Shown: positions 15,557 through 24,728, counted from the stretch's first letter. The stretch: DNA of 37,852 nt from Synechococcales cyanobacterium PMM_0072 (GCA_949127675.1 CASBPY010000177.1:1-37852); one strand, 5' to 3'. Notes: generated from the sequence alone by a model not told the origin. A program made the numbers and translations.

Positions 15557-16594
15557 AGCCTGAACCAACAACTCGCGATGAGCGAGAGACTTTTGGCTCA
15601 GAGACGAGATCGATTGTTTTGACAAAGCCGTCCCTGTGACTAGATGCTGTTGCCAGGACTGAGCAATTTCACTGGGATCTGCGGGAATATTGGTGAGTTC
15701 CCAGCCAGGGATATTAATTTCTGTCATTAGTTTACTGACTTTTGGGTCATAGCCGATCGCCCAACATTTACAGCCTTGGGCTGCTGCCATGATGAGACTG
15801 TGATAGCGCATCCCGATCGCCATGTCCACCCCTTGAAACAAACCGTTAAGTTGTTTGGGGTCTGTGAGGGTGACGACTTGACTATTTTCGGTGAGTTCGG
15901 ACTGGATTTGCTCGGCGATATCTAGATCGGTGGTGGGTTGGAAGGGGACGAGTAAAATATGACTCCCAGTGGCTGCTTGGAGTTCTACTAGAGCTTGGGT
16001 AATCGTATCCAAGCGTTGATTTGTCAATTGGGGGTGCGATCGCAAGGTGACAGCGATTTTTGGGCTGGGGATGTTGGCGATTTCGGGGACGGGGGTAGCG
16101 GACATGCTCCAGACGGGATCTGGTGCCATGACGCAGGTAAGCCCCCAGGATTCGACTAGGGCAGCGGAGGCTGAATCTCTGACACTAAGGGCGGTGCAGC
16201 TACTAAAGGCGCGTTGAGCAATCCAGCGGGTAAGGGGCTTGTCTAGAGGACCAATTCCTTGGGCGATGGCGATGGTTTGGAGTCCAAACTGCCGAGCTAG
16301 TCCGATTAGTCCGCCATAATAGATCGAGTTGCGGATACTAGTAGCATCCTGAATTAGACTCCCACCACCCAAGATCAAGAATTGGGATTCTTTGAGGGCG
16401 CGCACCACCGAACCGCTATTCATTCGATCGTAACTCTTGACTCCATAGTTCTTGGAAGTAGCACGAGGATTGGCGGACAACACTAGGGGTTTTACATGGG
16501 GTGGTAGCATCTCCAACATCGATACCAGCAAGGCTTCATCGCCACCGTTACCCTTGCCATAATAGCCACATAGTACAGCCTGGATTTCTGTCAT
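15539..16594 (-). CDS. csaB: CsaB-like polysaccharide pyruvyl transferase
   Basis: The protein of about 351 residues matches the polysaccharide pyruvyl transferase family: VLCGYYGKGNGGDEALL at the N-terminus, LILGGGSLIQDATSIRN, TIAIAQGIGPL, SVRDSASAALVESWG, and GMRYHSLIMAAAQGCKCWAIGYDPK near the C-terminus. CsaB adds a ketal pyruvate to cell-wall polysaccharide, which in other bacteria anchors SLH-domain proteins and S-layers. The frame also allows a GTG start at 16606, but the ATG at 16592-16594 is preferred. The C-terminus LGVGS and stop lie in a heptamer tract. It is divergent from the binding-protein gene at 16704. Confidence 0.9.
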   Translation of the reverse strand: MTEIQAVLCGYYGKGNGGDEALLVSMLEMLPPHVKPLVLSANPRATSKNYGVKSYDRMNSGSVVRALKESQFLILGGGSLIQDATSIRNSIYYGGLIGLARQFGLQTIAIAQGIGPLDKPLTRWIAQRAFSSCTALSVRDSASAALVESWGLTCVMAPDPVWSMSATPVPEIANIPSPKIAVTLRSHPQLTNQRLDTITQALVELQAATGSHILLVPFQPTTDLDIAEQIQSELTENSQVVTLTDPKQLNGLFQGVDMAIGMRYHSLIMAAAQGCKCWAIGYDPKVSKLMTEINIPGWELTNIPADPSEIAQSWQQHLVTGTALSKQSISSLSQKSLAHRELLVQALGVGS

Positions 16595-16703
16595 TCGATC
16601 GAACACCCGATTGATAGCTTATGAGATATTCTACATTAGTAGCTCGTGCGATCTCAATTGAGTTACCATGCTGTTTAATGTGTGAGCAGTGCAATTTTCA
16701 ATT

Positions 16704-18086
16704 ATGACTAATCCCGATAGACCCATGCAGCCAAAACTAGCTGTAGTGATGGCACTACTGACGAGTATTACCAGTTTACTAGCTACCAGTTGTAGCAATC
16801 CTAAACCAACGGATGGAGCTGGAACCACTGTTGGAACACCAACAGCCACTTATGACACTAGTAGTACTAGTAATGACCAGAGTAAAGGCTTGAAAATTGG
16901 TGCTTTATTCTCTAGTACTGGGGATTTGGCTTCGATCGCTCAACCCTTACCCAGTGCAGTTAAACTAGCTGTAGATACTGTCAATGGTTGCGGTGGCATC
17001 AATGGCGCGCCCGTCACTCTGGTATCTGAAGACGATCAAAGTGATCCGAGCGCGGGATCTGCTGCCATGACTAAGCTTACCGCCGTTGATAAAGTTGCTG
17101 GAGTAGTGGGTGCATTCGGTAGTGGCGTTTCTACTGCTGCTGCTGCAATTGCAGTCCAGAATAAAACAATGATTATTTCCCCTGGTAGTACTAGTCCGGT
17201 ATTTACCGATCGAGCTAAAAAAGGCGAATATAAGGGATATTGGGCGCGGACTGCCCCACCTGATACCTATCAAGCTCAAGCGATGGCACAATTAGCGATC
17301 AAGAGAGGATTTAAAAAAGTTGCCACGATCGCGATCAATAATGATTATGGCATCGGTTTTGAAAAAGAATTTGTCGCTTCCTTCAAGAAATTGGGTGGTA
17401 CGATTACCAATGAAGCCAAACCGACCCACTACGATCCCAAGGGAGTCAGCTTCACCTCGGAAGTTAGAGCGATATTTGAGAGTAAACCCCAAGCTATTGC
17501 CGCTCTAGTCTACCCGGATACTGGCGCGATCATCCTCAAAGATGCTTATGAACAAGGCTTGACTAAGGGCGTAACAATCATGCTTCCCGATGGTGCCTAT
17601 TCACCCAAATTCCCCGATCAAGTCGGCAAGTCCAAAGATGGTCAATTTATCATCAATGGGGCAATTGGTACTGTGCCAGGGGCGCATGGCAAGGCTCTAG
17701 AAGACTTTAATAAGCTGTGGACAGCAACCGGAAAACCGCTCACGCCTTATCTCCAACATACTTGGGATGCTACCGCATTGATCATGCTCGCAGCTCAATC
17801 AGCTAAAACTAATACAGGGGAAGGGATTTCTAGTAAAATTCGGGAAATTTCTAGTGGTACTGGCGAAGAAGTCGGCGATCTGTGCAAAGCGATTACCCTG
17901 CTCAAAGCTGGCAAAAAAATCAACTATCAAGGTGCCAGTGGGAATGTCGATATCGACGCTCAGGGCGATGTTGTTGGGACTTATGACATCTGGCAAGTTC
18001 AACCAGATGGTAAGCTCAAAACGATCGATCAAGTAAATATCCAAGGCATTGCTGGCGCGAAAGCCGATCCGAAACCAACAAAATAA
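16704..18086 (+). CDS. ABC-type branched-chain amino acid/amide binding lipoprotein
   Basis: This protein of about 460 residues is a type I periplasmic binding protein (LivK-like). The signal peptide ends in the lipobox LLATSC, with C30 the likely lipidated cysteine counted from ATG 16704. A low-complexity linker (KPTDGAGTTVGTPTATYD) follows, then the ligand-binding domain starting with KIGALFSSTGDLASIAQPL. The motifs GCGGINGAPVTLVSEDDQSDP and GSGVSTAAAAIAVQNKTMIISP are typical. The frame opens with GTG at 16689; the ATG at 16704 gives a normal signal peptide. No permease or ATPase gene is adjacent, so it is an orphan receptor. The ligand is unknown. Confidence 0.9.
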   Translation: MTNPDRPMQPKLAVVMALLTSITSLLATSCSNPKPTDGAGTTVGTPTATYDTSSTSNDQSKGLKIGALFSSTGDLASIAQPLPSAVKLAVDTVNGCGGINGAPVTLVSEDDQSDPSAGSAAMTKLTAVDKVAGVVGAFGSGVSTAAAAIAVQNKTMIISPGSTSPVFTDRAKKGEYKGYWARTAPPDTYQAQAMAQLAIKRGFKKVATIAINNDYGIGFEKEFVASFKKLGGTITNEAKPTHYDPKGVSFTSEVRAIFESKPQAIAALVYPDTGAIILKDAYEQGLTKGVTIMLPDGAYSPKFPDQVGKSKDGQFIINGAIGTVPGAHGKALEDFNKLWTATGKPLTPYLQHTWDATALIMLAAQSAKTNTGEGISSKIREISSGTGEEVGDLCKAITLLKAGKKINYQGASGNVDIDAQGDVVGTYDIWQVQPDGKLKTIDQVNIQGIAGAKADPKPTK

Positions 18087-18116
18087 CCGGATTTATTAGA
18101 CATAAATCGCTGGAAA

Positions 18117-18153
18117 TTTAAAGTAGGGTGAGCAGTTCTCACCCTACTTTAAA
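18117..18153. terminator. Perfect 16-bp inverted repeat after the binding-protein gene
   Basis: TTTAAAGTAGGGTGAG (18117-18132) and CTCACCCTACTTTAAA (18138-18153) flank the loop CAGTT. It lies 30 bases after the stop of the binding-protein gene. The A/T ends let it act in either direction. A partial third copy (GAGTAGGGTATGG) follows at about 18164-18176, so it is also likely a copy of a dispersed TAGGGTG-type cyanobacterial palindrome. Confidence 0.8.
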
Positions 18154-18297
18154 CTCGTGTTTAGAGTAGGGTATGGCTAACAACCAGAACTATGTAGTCA
18201 TAAAGTTTTCTCAAAAAATTAGATTAAGACTGCCCGTAATTGGCAAGCAGTGGTAGAATTTGTTACTAGATAACATTTGAATAAAAATACAACAATC

Positions 18298-18720
18298 ATG
18301 GCATTACAACAAGGTAGTCTAATCGGCGATTTCAAGAATTTTATTATGAAAGGTAACGTGCTAGATCTAGCCGTTGCAGTCATTTTGGGTGGTGCATTTT
18401 CCAAAATCGTGGAATCTTTCATCAAAGATATTATTACTCCAGTTGTTTTAGCTCCAGTCTTAGAAGCTGCTAAACTCAAAGACATCGCCGAACTAAGTGC
18501 TGGTGGAGTCAAGTATGGTTTGTTTCTATCTGCTGTAATTAACTTCTTACTAGTTTCTTTCGTGATTTTCTTAGTTGTTAGATCGTTTGAAACTGCCAAG
18601 AGAAAATTATCGCGCCAGGAAGTCATGGCTGAGGTAGCTACGGATCCAGTCCTAACCCAGCAACAATTATTGATTGATTCGATCGATCGATTAAATAATA
18701 CAGTCTCGCGCAAAATCTAG
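18298..18720 (+). CDS. mscL: Large-conductance mechanosensitive channel
   Basis: MscL is an inner-membrane homopentamer that opens under membrane tension and releases solutes on hypo-osmotic shock. The 140-residue product has the N-terminal amphipathic helix (FKNFIMKGNVLDLAVAVILG), with the pore-lining first membrane helix ending in GGAFSKIV, and a second helix near VINFLLVSFVIFLVVRSF. A short charged C-terminal helix follows. The frame has a TTG at 18277, but the ATG at 18298-18300 gives the conserved N-terminus. It is a single unit closed by a strong hairpin. Confidence 0.97.
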   Translation: MALQQGSLIGDFKNFIMKGNVLDLAVAVILGGAFSKIVESFIKDIITPVVLAPVLEAAKLKDIAELSAGGVKYGLFLSAVINFLLVSFVIFLVVRSFETAKRKLSRQEVMAEVATDPVLTQQQLLIDSIDRLNNTVSRKI

Positions 18721-18757
18721 CATTTAGATAGATTTAATATTAATTATTTAAATAAAG

Positions 18758-18788
18758 AAACTCATCGTGTGTTGGACACGATGAGTTT
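18758..18788. terminator. Strong bidirectional terminator after mscL
   Basis: AAACTCATCGTGT and ACACGATGAGTTT form a perfect 13-bp stem with loop GTTGG, followed by a T-run on the plus strand and an A/T-rich flank on the minus strand. It lies between the convergent mscL and the PLP enzyme gene. Confidence 0.92.
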
Positions 18789-18817
18789 TTTTAGGACTAA
18801 TCTTCTAAGTTGATAAA

Positions 18818-20056
18818 TTAGGGTGAATCGATCGCATTAATTGCCTCAATTGCTGCTTCTAAGGCGATCGAAATGTGAGTCCAATGGGTACCACCCTGAC
18901 AGAAAGCGGTATAGGGTTCACGCAAGGGGCCATCAGCCGAAAATTCCGATGTGCTACCATCGATGAACGTGCCACCCGCCATGATTAATTCGCTCTCGTA
19001 GCCGTGTAATGTGCCTGGTACCGGATCGACATAAGCATCAATCGGCGAATTTTGTTGGATCGATCGACAAAAAGCAATTAATTTCTGCCGCGAACCCAGT
19101 TTAATCCCCTGAATCACATCGCGGCGGGGGGCGAATGGTGCGGGATTAACTGGATAGCCCAACTGATCGAATACATAAGCCGTTAAATGATTGCCCTTCA
19201 TCGCTTCACCTACCATTTGGGGTGCCAGAAATAAGCCCTGAAATAGCAAGCGATTTTGGTCATAAGTAGCCCCACCGGACGAACCAATCCCTGGCGCAGT
19301 TAACCTGCAAGCTGCCATCTCTACCAGATCCGCTCTCCCCGCCACATAGCCACCACCCGTGGCAATTGTCCCACCAGGATTCTTGATCAAGGAACCAGCG
19401 ATTAAATCCGCACCTACAGCAGGCGGTTCCCGATCCTCGACAAATTCCCCGTAGCAATTATCTACAAAACAAACAGTATCGGGATTTTGGGCTTTGACAA
19501 TCTCCACAATTCGCCCGATCTCCGCAATCGATAGAGAAGAACGCCAAGCATAGCCACAGGAACGCTGAATCAGGACGAGACGGGTATTCGATCGAACAGA
19601 ATGACTCAAAGCATCCCAATCGATCCCCCCGTCGCTGGTAAGGGCTAATTCGCGGTAGTTGATCCCAAACTCCTTCAGCGATCCCTGTCCAGATCCCCGT
19701 GTTCCAATTACCTCCTCCAACGTATCGTAAGGCGCACCCACAACTGAGAGCATCTCATCCCCAGGGCGGAGTACTCCAAATAGGGCACAAGCGATCGCAT
19801 GGGTACCCGAAACAAACTGTACCCGCACCGCTGCCGCTTCCGCACCCACAATATCTGCAAAAACTTTATCCAGAGTTTCGCGCCCCAAATCGTCGTGCCC
19901 GTAACCGCTGACGCTGGAAAAATGCCGCGTACCTACACGATGACGACAGTAAGTTTCTAAAACTCGCCGGAGATTTACCTTGACTTGACCGTCAATACCA
20001 TTAAAAATCAGGGATAGTGCCTTTTCTGCTGCTGGAATGAGTAATGCGCTGTTCAT
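18818..20056 (-). CDS. PLP-dependent enzyme of the methionine gamma-lyase/aluminium-resistance family (COG4100)
   Basis: The 412-residue protein belongs to the cystathionine-lyase-related family often annotated as aluminium resistance protein. The PLP-binding features are VQFVSGTHAIACALFG, CFVDNCYGEF (Schiff-base partner Asp) and AGSLIKNPGGTIA with the likely PLP-binding lysine. The C-terminus holds a GGTFIDGSTSE substrate-side segment. The exact reaction is not settled for this family; C-S lyase activity is expected from fold. The frame extends to a GTG at 20095, but the ATG at 20054-20056 gives the conserved N-terminus MNSALLIPAAEKAL. It ends against a bidirectional terminator shared with mscL. 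Confidence 0.9.
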   Translation of the reverse strand: MNSALLIPAAEKALSLIFNGIDGQVKVNLRRVLETYCRHRVGTRHFSSVSGYGHDDLGRETLDKVFADIVGAEAAAVRVQFVSGTHAIACALFGVLRPGDEMLSVVGAPYDTLEEVIGTRGSGQGSLKEFGINYRELALTSDGGIDWDALSHSVRSNTRLVLIQRSCGYAWRSSLSIAEIGRIVEIVKAQNPDTVCFVDNCYGEFVEDREPPAVGADLIAGSLIKNPGGTIATGGGYVAGRADLVEMAACRLTAPGIGSSGGATYDQNRLLFQGLFLAPQMVGEAMKGNHLTAYVFDQLGYPVNPAPFAPRRDVIQGIKLGSRQKLIAFCRSIQQNSPIDAYVDPVPGTLHGYESELIMAGGTFIDGSTSEFSADGPLREPYTAFCQGGTHWTHISIALEAAIEAINAIDSP

Positions 20057-20137
20057 GATTCGATCGGGTAAATTATTTGCCTTGTGGATCTGCACGCAGA
20101 TCGGGCATAGTACTAAAACTCTTCATAGGTTAGCTCA

Positions 20138-20965
20138 ATGACCGTTGCCGCATCAACAAAACTTCGTCTGGATTGGACGATGATTATCGCACTCGTAATA
20201 TTTCATATCGGCGCAGTGTGTGCTTTTTTACCCGGATTATTTAGTTGGCAAGCCGTTGGCGTAGCCGTATTCTTACATTGGATTACGGGTGGATTGGGGA
20301 TTACCCTCGGCTGGCACCGTCTGCTCTCCCATCGCAGCTTTCAAGTACCCAAATGGTTAGAGTACTTCTTTGCTTTGTGTGGCACATTAGCATTACAAGG
20401 TGGGATTATTTGGTGGGTAGGTTTACACCGTCACCATCACCTACACTCGGATGAAGATCTGGATCATCATGATTCCAAAAAAGGTTTCTTGTGGAGTCAT
20501 GTCCGCTGGATGTGCTATGAGATTCCGGCTGAAAGCGATATTCCGCGTTTCACCAAGGATATTGTCAACGACAAGTTCTATCAATTCTTGAACAATTACT
20601 TTTTCCCACTCCAAGTCGTGTTGGGTGTCGTGTTGTACCTAATTGGTGGTTTACCGTTCGTATTCTGGGGCGTATTCGCTCGCCTGGTAATCGTTTATCA
20701 CTGCACTTGGTTGGTAAATAGTGCAACGCACAAATTTGGCTACCGCAATTTTGAAACTACTGACAACTCCACCAATTGCTGGTGGGTAGCACTGACTACT
20801 TACGGCGAAGGCTGGCACAACAACCACCATGCGTATCAATATTCCGCTCGTCATGGGATGAAATGGTGGGAACTGGATATCACCTGGATTACGATTCAGG
20901 TACTTCAGTTATTGGGTTTGGCGACGAAGGTGAAGTTGGTGGAGGCAGGGACTGCGAAGGAGTAG
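20138..20965 (+). CDS. desC: Delta-9 acyl-lipid desaturase (DesC type)
   Basis: This 275-residue integral membrane di-iron desaturase introduces the first double bond at carbon 9 of membrane lipid acyl chains, with electrons from ferredoxin in cyanobacteria. The three histidine boxes are HRLLSHR (60-66), HRHHH (97-101) and HNNHH (227-231). There are two pairs of membrane helices, around residues 13-55 and 155-190. The length is usual for cyanobacterial DesC. It starts a plus-strand run followed by hisZ, but the two are separated by stacked hairpins, so they are probably separate units. Confidence 0.93.
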   Translation: MTVAASTKLRLDWTMIIALVIFHIGAVCAFLPGLFSWQAVGVAVFLHWITGGLGITLGWHRLLSHRSFQVPKWLEYFFALCGTLALQGGIIWWVGLHRHHHLHSDEDLDHHDSKKGFLWSHVRWMCYEIPAESDIPRFTKDIVNDKFYQFLNNYFFPLQVVLGVVLYLIGGLPFVFWGVFARLVIVYHCTWLVNSATHKFGYRNFETTDNSTNCWWVALTTYGEGWHNNHHAYQYSARHGMKWWELDITWITIQVLQLLGLATKVKLVEAGTAKE

Positions 20966-21015
20966 TATGTAGCAGAGATCTACCCACCCCGCCCTACGGG
21001 CACCCCCCTCTTGTC

Positions 21016-21083
21016 GGTTTTTTTATTCGGAGGGAACCTCCGAATAAAACCGCCGCTCCAAGGAGGGGATCTTATCCCCTCCT
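21016..21083. repeat. Two stacked palindromes, one possibly nested in another
   Basis: The first is TTTTATTCGGAGG (21021-21033)/CCTCCGAATAAAA (21037-21049) with loop GAA, and its CGG/CCG flanks extend it with a bulge. The second, AGGAGGGGAT (21061-21070)/ATCCCCTCCT (21074-21083), follows immediately. The context (CCCTACGGGCACCCCC before, AAGGAGGGGA after) resembles a common cyanobacterial intergenic palindrome that appears split by the inner element. The T-run near 21018-21024 precedes the first stem, so termination from desC is not obvious. Confidence 0.65.
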
Positions 21084-21100
21084 CAAACCTACAATTTCTG

Positions 21101-22351
21101 ATGATCTCAACTCCACTCAGCGCAACCACATCAACTCCATCCACAAACTTCTACGTGCCTGGTGCGCGGGATTTACTCCCATTAGATGTCGCTCAAAAAC
21201 GGTGGGTGGAGAAAGGGATTCAGGATGTCTTCCATCGCTGGGGTTATCAGCGGATTATTACTTCTACGCTGGAACGTCTAGACACATTGATTGCAGGTGG
21301 CGCGGTCGATCGAGAAACCGTGATCCAAATCCCCTCAGCCGAAGGTGGTACACTGGGGCTACGACCTGAATTGACGGCTTCGATCGCCCGCGCTGCGGTA
21401 TCGAGAATGGGTGATTTGTATCCCCAACGGCTATATTACAACGCCAATGTCTTTCGCAAGGCTGATGTCGAGCATCATGGGCGGCAGCAAGAATTTTATC
21501 AAGCGGGAATCGAGCTATTAGGTGTGGGCGGCATCCTCGCAGATGTCGAAGCAATCCTATTGATGATGGATTGCTTGAAATCTTTAGCTGTACCTAATTT
21601 TCAGATAATTTTGGGCGAAGCAGGCTTGAGTCGTGCTCTACTAGCTCAATTCCCGATCGAATTTCAAACTCGAATTAGACACTGCTGGGCACATCTGGAC
21701 AGGGTGAGCTTAGAACAATTAGCCCTGACTCCAGCTCAACAAGAATTAGCACTCTCCCTGATAGATTTACGCGGTAAACCCGCTCTAGTTCTCGCAAAAC
21801 TAGCACAATTAGATCTCGATTTAGCTAGTCAAGCGACAATTGCTCATCTTCAAACATTGGTCGAATTACTAGGAAATACTGCTCAAAATTCACTACCGCT
21901 AATCTTGGATCTGAGCTTAATTCAAACCTTTGATTACTATACCGGAATCGTATTTGAAGCGGTAACGATTACTGAAGATCGCGCATACATACTTGGCAAA
22001 GGTGGACGTTACGATCAGTTACTCGCACTCTATCACCCTCAGGGGCAAAACTTCCCTGGAATTGGCTTTGCCCTGAATATTGAAGAGTTGCAGCAAGTCT
22101 TGCAAACCAACTCCGCCATGCCTCATATAGCCCCCAAATCGGACTGGTTAGTAGTGGCAATGGCACCGGAGGCGATCGCCGCAGCCCTGGCTTGTGGTCA
22201 AAAATTACGATCGCATCCAGCCTTAGTCCGCGTCGAGATGTATCTCAATGACGGCACACCAGCCGAAATCAGACAGATTGCGATCGATCGTGGTATCGCC
22301 AACATTGCCTGGATTAGTACCGATAGCGAGAGAATTGAAAATCTCACATAA
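21101..22351 (+). CDS. hisZ: ATP phosphoribosyltransferase regulatory subunit HisZ
   Basis: This 416-residue class II aminoacyl-tRNA-synthetase-like protein pairs with a short HisG in the first step of histidine synthesis. The features are FYVPGARDLLPLDVAQKRWVE, the motif 2 region (LRPELTASIARA, RLYYNANVFRK, QQEFYQAGIELLG) and FDYYTGIVFEAV with GKGGRYD near the C-terminus. No C-terminal anticodon-binding domain follows, which separates it from HisS. The ATG at 21101 begins after the two hairpins; the longer frame from 21011 would run through them and is rejected. HisG is not in this window. Confidence 0.93.
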   Translation: MISTPLSATTSTPSTNFYVPGARDLLPLDVAQKRWVEKGIQDVFHRWGYQRIITSTLERLDTLIAGGAVDRETVIQIPSAEGGTLGLRPELTASIARAAVSRMGDLYPQRLYYNANVFRKADVEHHGRQQEFYQAGIELLGVGGILADVEAILLMMDCLKSLAVPNFQIILGEAGLSRALLAQFPIEFQTRIRHCWAHLDRVSLEQLALTPAQQELALSLIDLRGKPALVLAKLAQLDLDLASQATIAHLQTLVELLGNTAQNSLPLILDLSLIQTFDYYTGIVFEAVTITEDRAYILGKGGRYDQLLALYHPQGQNFPGIGFALNIEELQQVLQTNSAMPHIAPKSDWLVVAMAPEAIAAALACGQKLRSHPALVRVEMYLNDGTPAEIRQIAIDRGIANIAWISTDSERIENLT

Positions 22352-22366
22352 TACACACCTAAAAAC

Positions 22367-22400
22367 TCGGCAGGGGTAATCGTTCAATTACCCCTACCGA
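22367..22400. terminator. Terminator after hisZ
   Basis: TCGGCAGGGGTAAT and ATTACCCCTACCGA form a 14-bp stem with one mismatch and the loop CGTTCA, followed by a T-run. It is placed between the convergent hisZ and TPR genes. Confidence 0.88.
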
Positions 22401-22415
22401 ATTTTTTATCTACCT

Positions 22416-22949
22416 TTACAATTCTCGAATCTTTTCCAGCGTCCGATCTCGATCCCACTCTCTACCTTGTTGTAAAAATAACTCCGCAGCAGCTTGAAGA
22501 TCTTCTTTCGCACCTTCTCGATCGCCCAAATAAGCAGAGACTAGACCTCGATTATAATAAGCCTTAGCATAAGTCGGATCTAGTTGAATCGCTCGACTAT
22601 AATCACGTAGAGCACCCTGCCTATCTTCCAACCGATAGCGGACATTACCTCTATTATAGTAGCTAGTTGTATTCCGACTTTCTAGCTCGATGGCTCGATC
22701 GTAATCAGATAGCGCGCCTTGTCTATCCCCCATTCGATCGCGCAACAAGCCACGATTGACGTATGCCTTGGCATAAATCGGATCGATCTGAATCGTGCAG
22801 TTGTAGTCAGCTAAAGCTCCTTCTCGATCGCCCCCCAGATCGCGAGATCGACCCCGATTATAGTACTCACGAGCATCTTGGGGGTGTAGTTGTAGATCGG
22901 GTTGAGAATCGATCGGAATCTCTGGTTGATTATTTAGATTGTCAGGCAT
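22416..22949 (-). CDS. Tetratricopeptide-repeat protein
   Basis: From the ATG at 22947-22949 the protein has about 177 residues: a short polar lead, then four TPR units of 34 residues. Recurrent signatures are AREYYNRGRSRDLGGDREGA, KAYVNRGLLRDRMGDRQGAL, TSYYNRGNVRYRLEDRQGAL and KAYYNRGLVSAYLGDREGAK. The frame is open up to 23069, and an ATG at 22970 is also possible, but residues before that show no domain. TPR arrays mediate protein-protein binding; the partner is unknown. The highly regular repeats suggest recent unit duplication. No signal peptide is visible from the chosen start. Confidence 0.85.
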   Translation of the reverse strand: MPDNLNNQPEIPIDSQPDLQLHPQDAREYYNRGRSRDLGGDREGALADYNCTIQIDPIYAKAYVNRGLLRDRMGDRQGALSDYDRAIELESRNTTSYYNRGNVRYRLEDRQGALRDYSRAIQLDPTYAKAYYNRGLVSAYLGDREGAKEDLQAAAELFLQQGREWDRDRTLEKIREL

Positions 22950-23278
22950 AGTTTCATACTTTGATGTCATCTCGATCCATAGCAACGCAATACCACTTCT
23001 GCTCGAAGCTGATAAACGATTAGCTGCGACGATCGTTGATTGGGATTGCCAAGATCTTATTAAGTGCAAAGCTGAGGCTGTGCCAATAAAGACAGAACGT
23101 CGCTTACCTTAGTAGCTAAGAGCAGAATATTCACAATAGAAATTCTACCAGTTTCACTAAATTGGTTGGTATTTCTACTGCAAAGTCCAGCCGAATTGCT
23201 GAGGATAACACCGCGATCCAGCTTGGATTGGTAGGTATTTAGGAAGATGGGGCAGAAGACTTTAGCTGAGCTGGTTGT
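22950..23278. other. Spacer between two minus-strand genes
   Basis: Nothing clear is coded here. It holds a stretch at about 23064-23107 with GCAAAGCT, AGGCT, GCCAAT and GACAG boxes that recurs at about 27332-27372 upstream of another minus-strand gene. Confidence 0.4.
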
Positions 23279-23608
23279 TTATTCTTCGGTTTCTGGTAAA
23301 TTAGCGAATAGAGCTTGGAGTTTCCATCGTTGCACGTATGGCCAGCCGCCATTTTCTTCAATGTCTCGCAACAGCGTATACAAAGCTTGACGACTATTTG
23401 GTAGAGCTGGTTGAAAATAATTTTGTTGAATTTCGCGATGGAGTTGTTCTAGAGTCCGCAGGAGGTGCAGGAGTGCGATCGGATCTTCGCGATTAAGATC
23501 GGCAATTTCGTGGATTTGAGCGGCAATCTCTGGGAGGGGCTGCATTGAAGATGGCAATCCTGTTGATGTTGATTCTGGGTGTGAAGAGGAGTTTTTTTCG
23601 ATGTTCAT
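23279..23608 (-). CDS. Conserved-looking hypothetical protein, 109 residues
   Basis: The function is not recognised. After a disordered Ser-rich lead of about 25 residues, the protein is helical and charged, with DPIALLHLLRTLEQLHREIQ, ALPNSRQALYTLLRDIEENG and WPYVQRWKLQALFANL. The Trp/Tyr-rich end (GGWPYVQRWKL) looks like a conserved core. No signal peptide or membrane helix is present. It is a lone minus-strand gene upstream of psbO, divergently placed with a spacer of about 290 bases. It may be a cyanobacterial-specific family without a named domain. Confidence 0.7.
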   Translation of the reverse strand: MNIEKNSSSHPESTSTGLPSSMQPLPEIAAQIHEIADLNREDPIALLHLLRTLEQLHREIQQNYFQPALPNSRQALYTLLRDIEENGGWPYVQRWKLQALFANLPETEE

Positions 23609-23896
23609 CTAACTTAATTTGTCAAATATCTTTAATATAAATTTATATTTTTAGGCTTGAGGGTTTGCGTCGAGAATAAAAAGCTAACTCTACCGATAAA
23701 ATCAAAAGCCATCCTAGAAAAGCGGTGCTCTAGATCCTGTTTTTTGGTAAGATACCGATCGACAAGACAATTATCTTACTGTGTCTACAGCGACGATCGA
23801 ACATAATCTTGAAGATTCATTCAATTAAATTCGATTAAAGCTGACGACAACCAAATACTGTAATAACATAAAATATATCGAAGCTTGAGGTTAAAT

Positions 23897-24724
23897 ATGA
23901 AATTTCGCGGATTAGTTGCTGCTCTACTTGCCATCTGTATTGGCTTGTTGACAGCTTGTAGTGATGCTCCCGTATCGGCAACAACGGTAATGACTTACGA
24001 GGACATTAGAGGCACTGGGCTGGCAAATAATTGTCCAGTTATTGACGATACTAGTCGGGGTTCCATTCCGCTAGATGCAGCCAAGAGCTACCAATTGGTA
24101 GATATGTGCATCCAACCTACCAATTATTTTGTCAAAGAAGAACCTCAAAACAAACGTCAGGAAGCTGAGTTTGTCGCAGGTAAAGTGGTCACACGGGCGA
24201 CTTCCAGCCTCGACCAGATCAGAGGCTCTGTTACCCTCTCAGCAGATCGGACCCTAACTTTTAAAGAAGAAGATGGACTTGATTTCCAAGCCGTCACCGT
24301 CAAAATGCCTGGTGGTGAATTGGTACCATTCCTGTTTACGATCAAAGAACTAGTTGCTACCAGCCAACCTGGGGTCGAAAGCATCACTACTTCTACTGAC
24401 TTTGCGGGTGAATACAAAGTCCCATCCTACCGTGGTAACGTCTTCCTCGATCCTAAAGGTCGTGGTGTTGCCAGTGGCTATGTCGATGCTAATGCGCTCC
24501 AAGCAGAAGCAGTAAATCGCCAAGGAAATCGCAAGAACACCAAACGCGCTCAAACTGGTAAAGGTAAAATCAACTTTGAAGTTGCTAAAGTTAACAGTGC
24601 AACTGGCGAAATCGCTGGTATTTTTGAAAGCGAACAACCTTCTGATACAGATTTAGGTGCTCTAGATCCCAAAGAAGTCAAAATTCGCGGTTTATTCTAC
24701 GCTCGGTTAGAAGCTAAATCTTAA
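23897..24724 (+). CDS. psbO: Photosystem II manganese-stabilizing protein PsbO
   Basis: PsbO is the 33-kDa extrinsic subunit on the lumenal side of photosystem II that stabilises the Mn4CaO5 cluster. The 275-residue precursor has a signal peptide with the lipobox-like LLTAC (C21), as in some other cyanobacterial PsbO. The mature protein starts near TYEDIRGTGLANNCP. The disulfide pair C46 and C71 is present, as are KRQEAEFV, TSITTSTDF-like TSTDFAGEYKVPSYRG, and IAGIFESEQPSDTDLGA near the end. GAGG at 23887-23890 is a good Shine-Dalgarno sequence for the ATG at 23897; the in-frame TTG at 23885 is rejected. Confidence 0.97.
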   Translation: MKFRGLVAALLAICIGLLTACSDAPVSATTVMTYEDIRGTGLANNCPVIDDTSRGSIPLDAAKSYQLVDMCIQPTNYFVKEEPQNKRQEAEFVAGKVVTRATSSLDQIRGSVTLSADRTLTFKEEDGLDFQAVTVKMPGGELVPFLFTIKELVATSQPGVESITTSTDFAGEYKVPSYRGNVFLDPKGRGVASGYVDANALQAEAVNRQGNRKNTKRAQTGKGKINFEVAKVNSATGEIAGIFESEQPSDTDLGALDPKEVKIRGLFYARLEAKS

Positions 24725-24728
24725 TTTG

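Noticed and set aside
18219-18713. Minus-strand ORF of 164 codons opposite mscL
   Set aside because: Mirror of MscL codons; no recognisable domain, and MscL is certain.
20776-21369. 197-codon ORF overlapping desC and hisZ
   Set aside because: Runs through two hairpins and both real genes in another frame; no domain.
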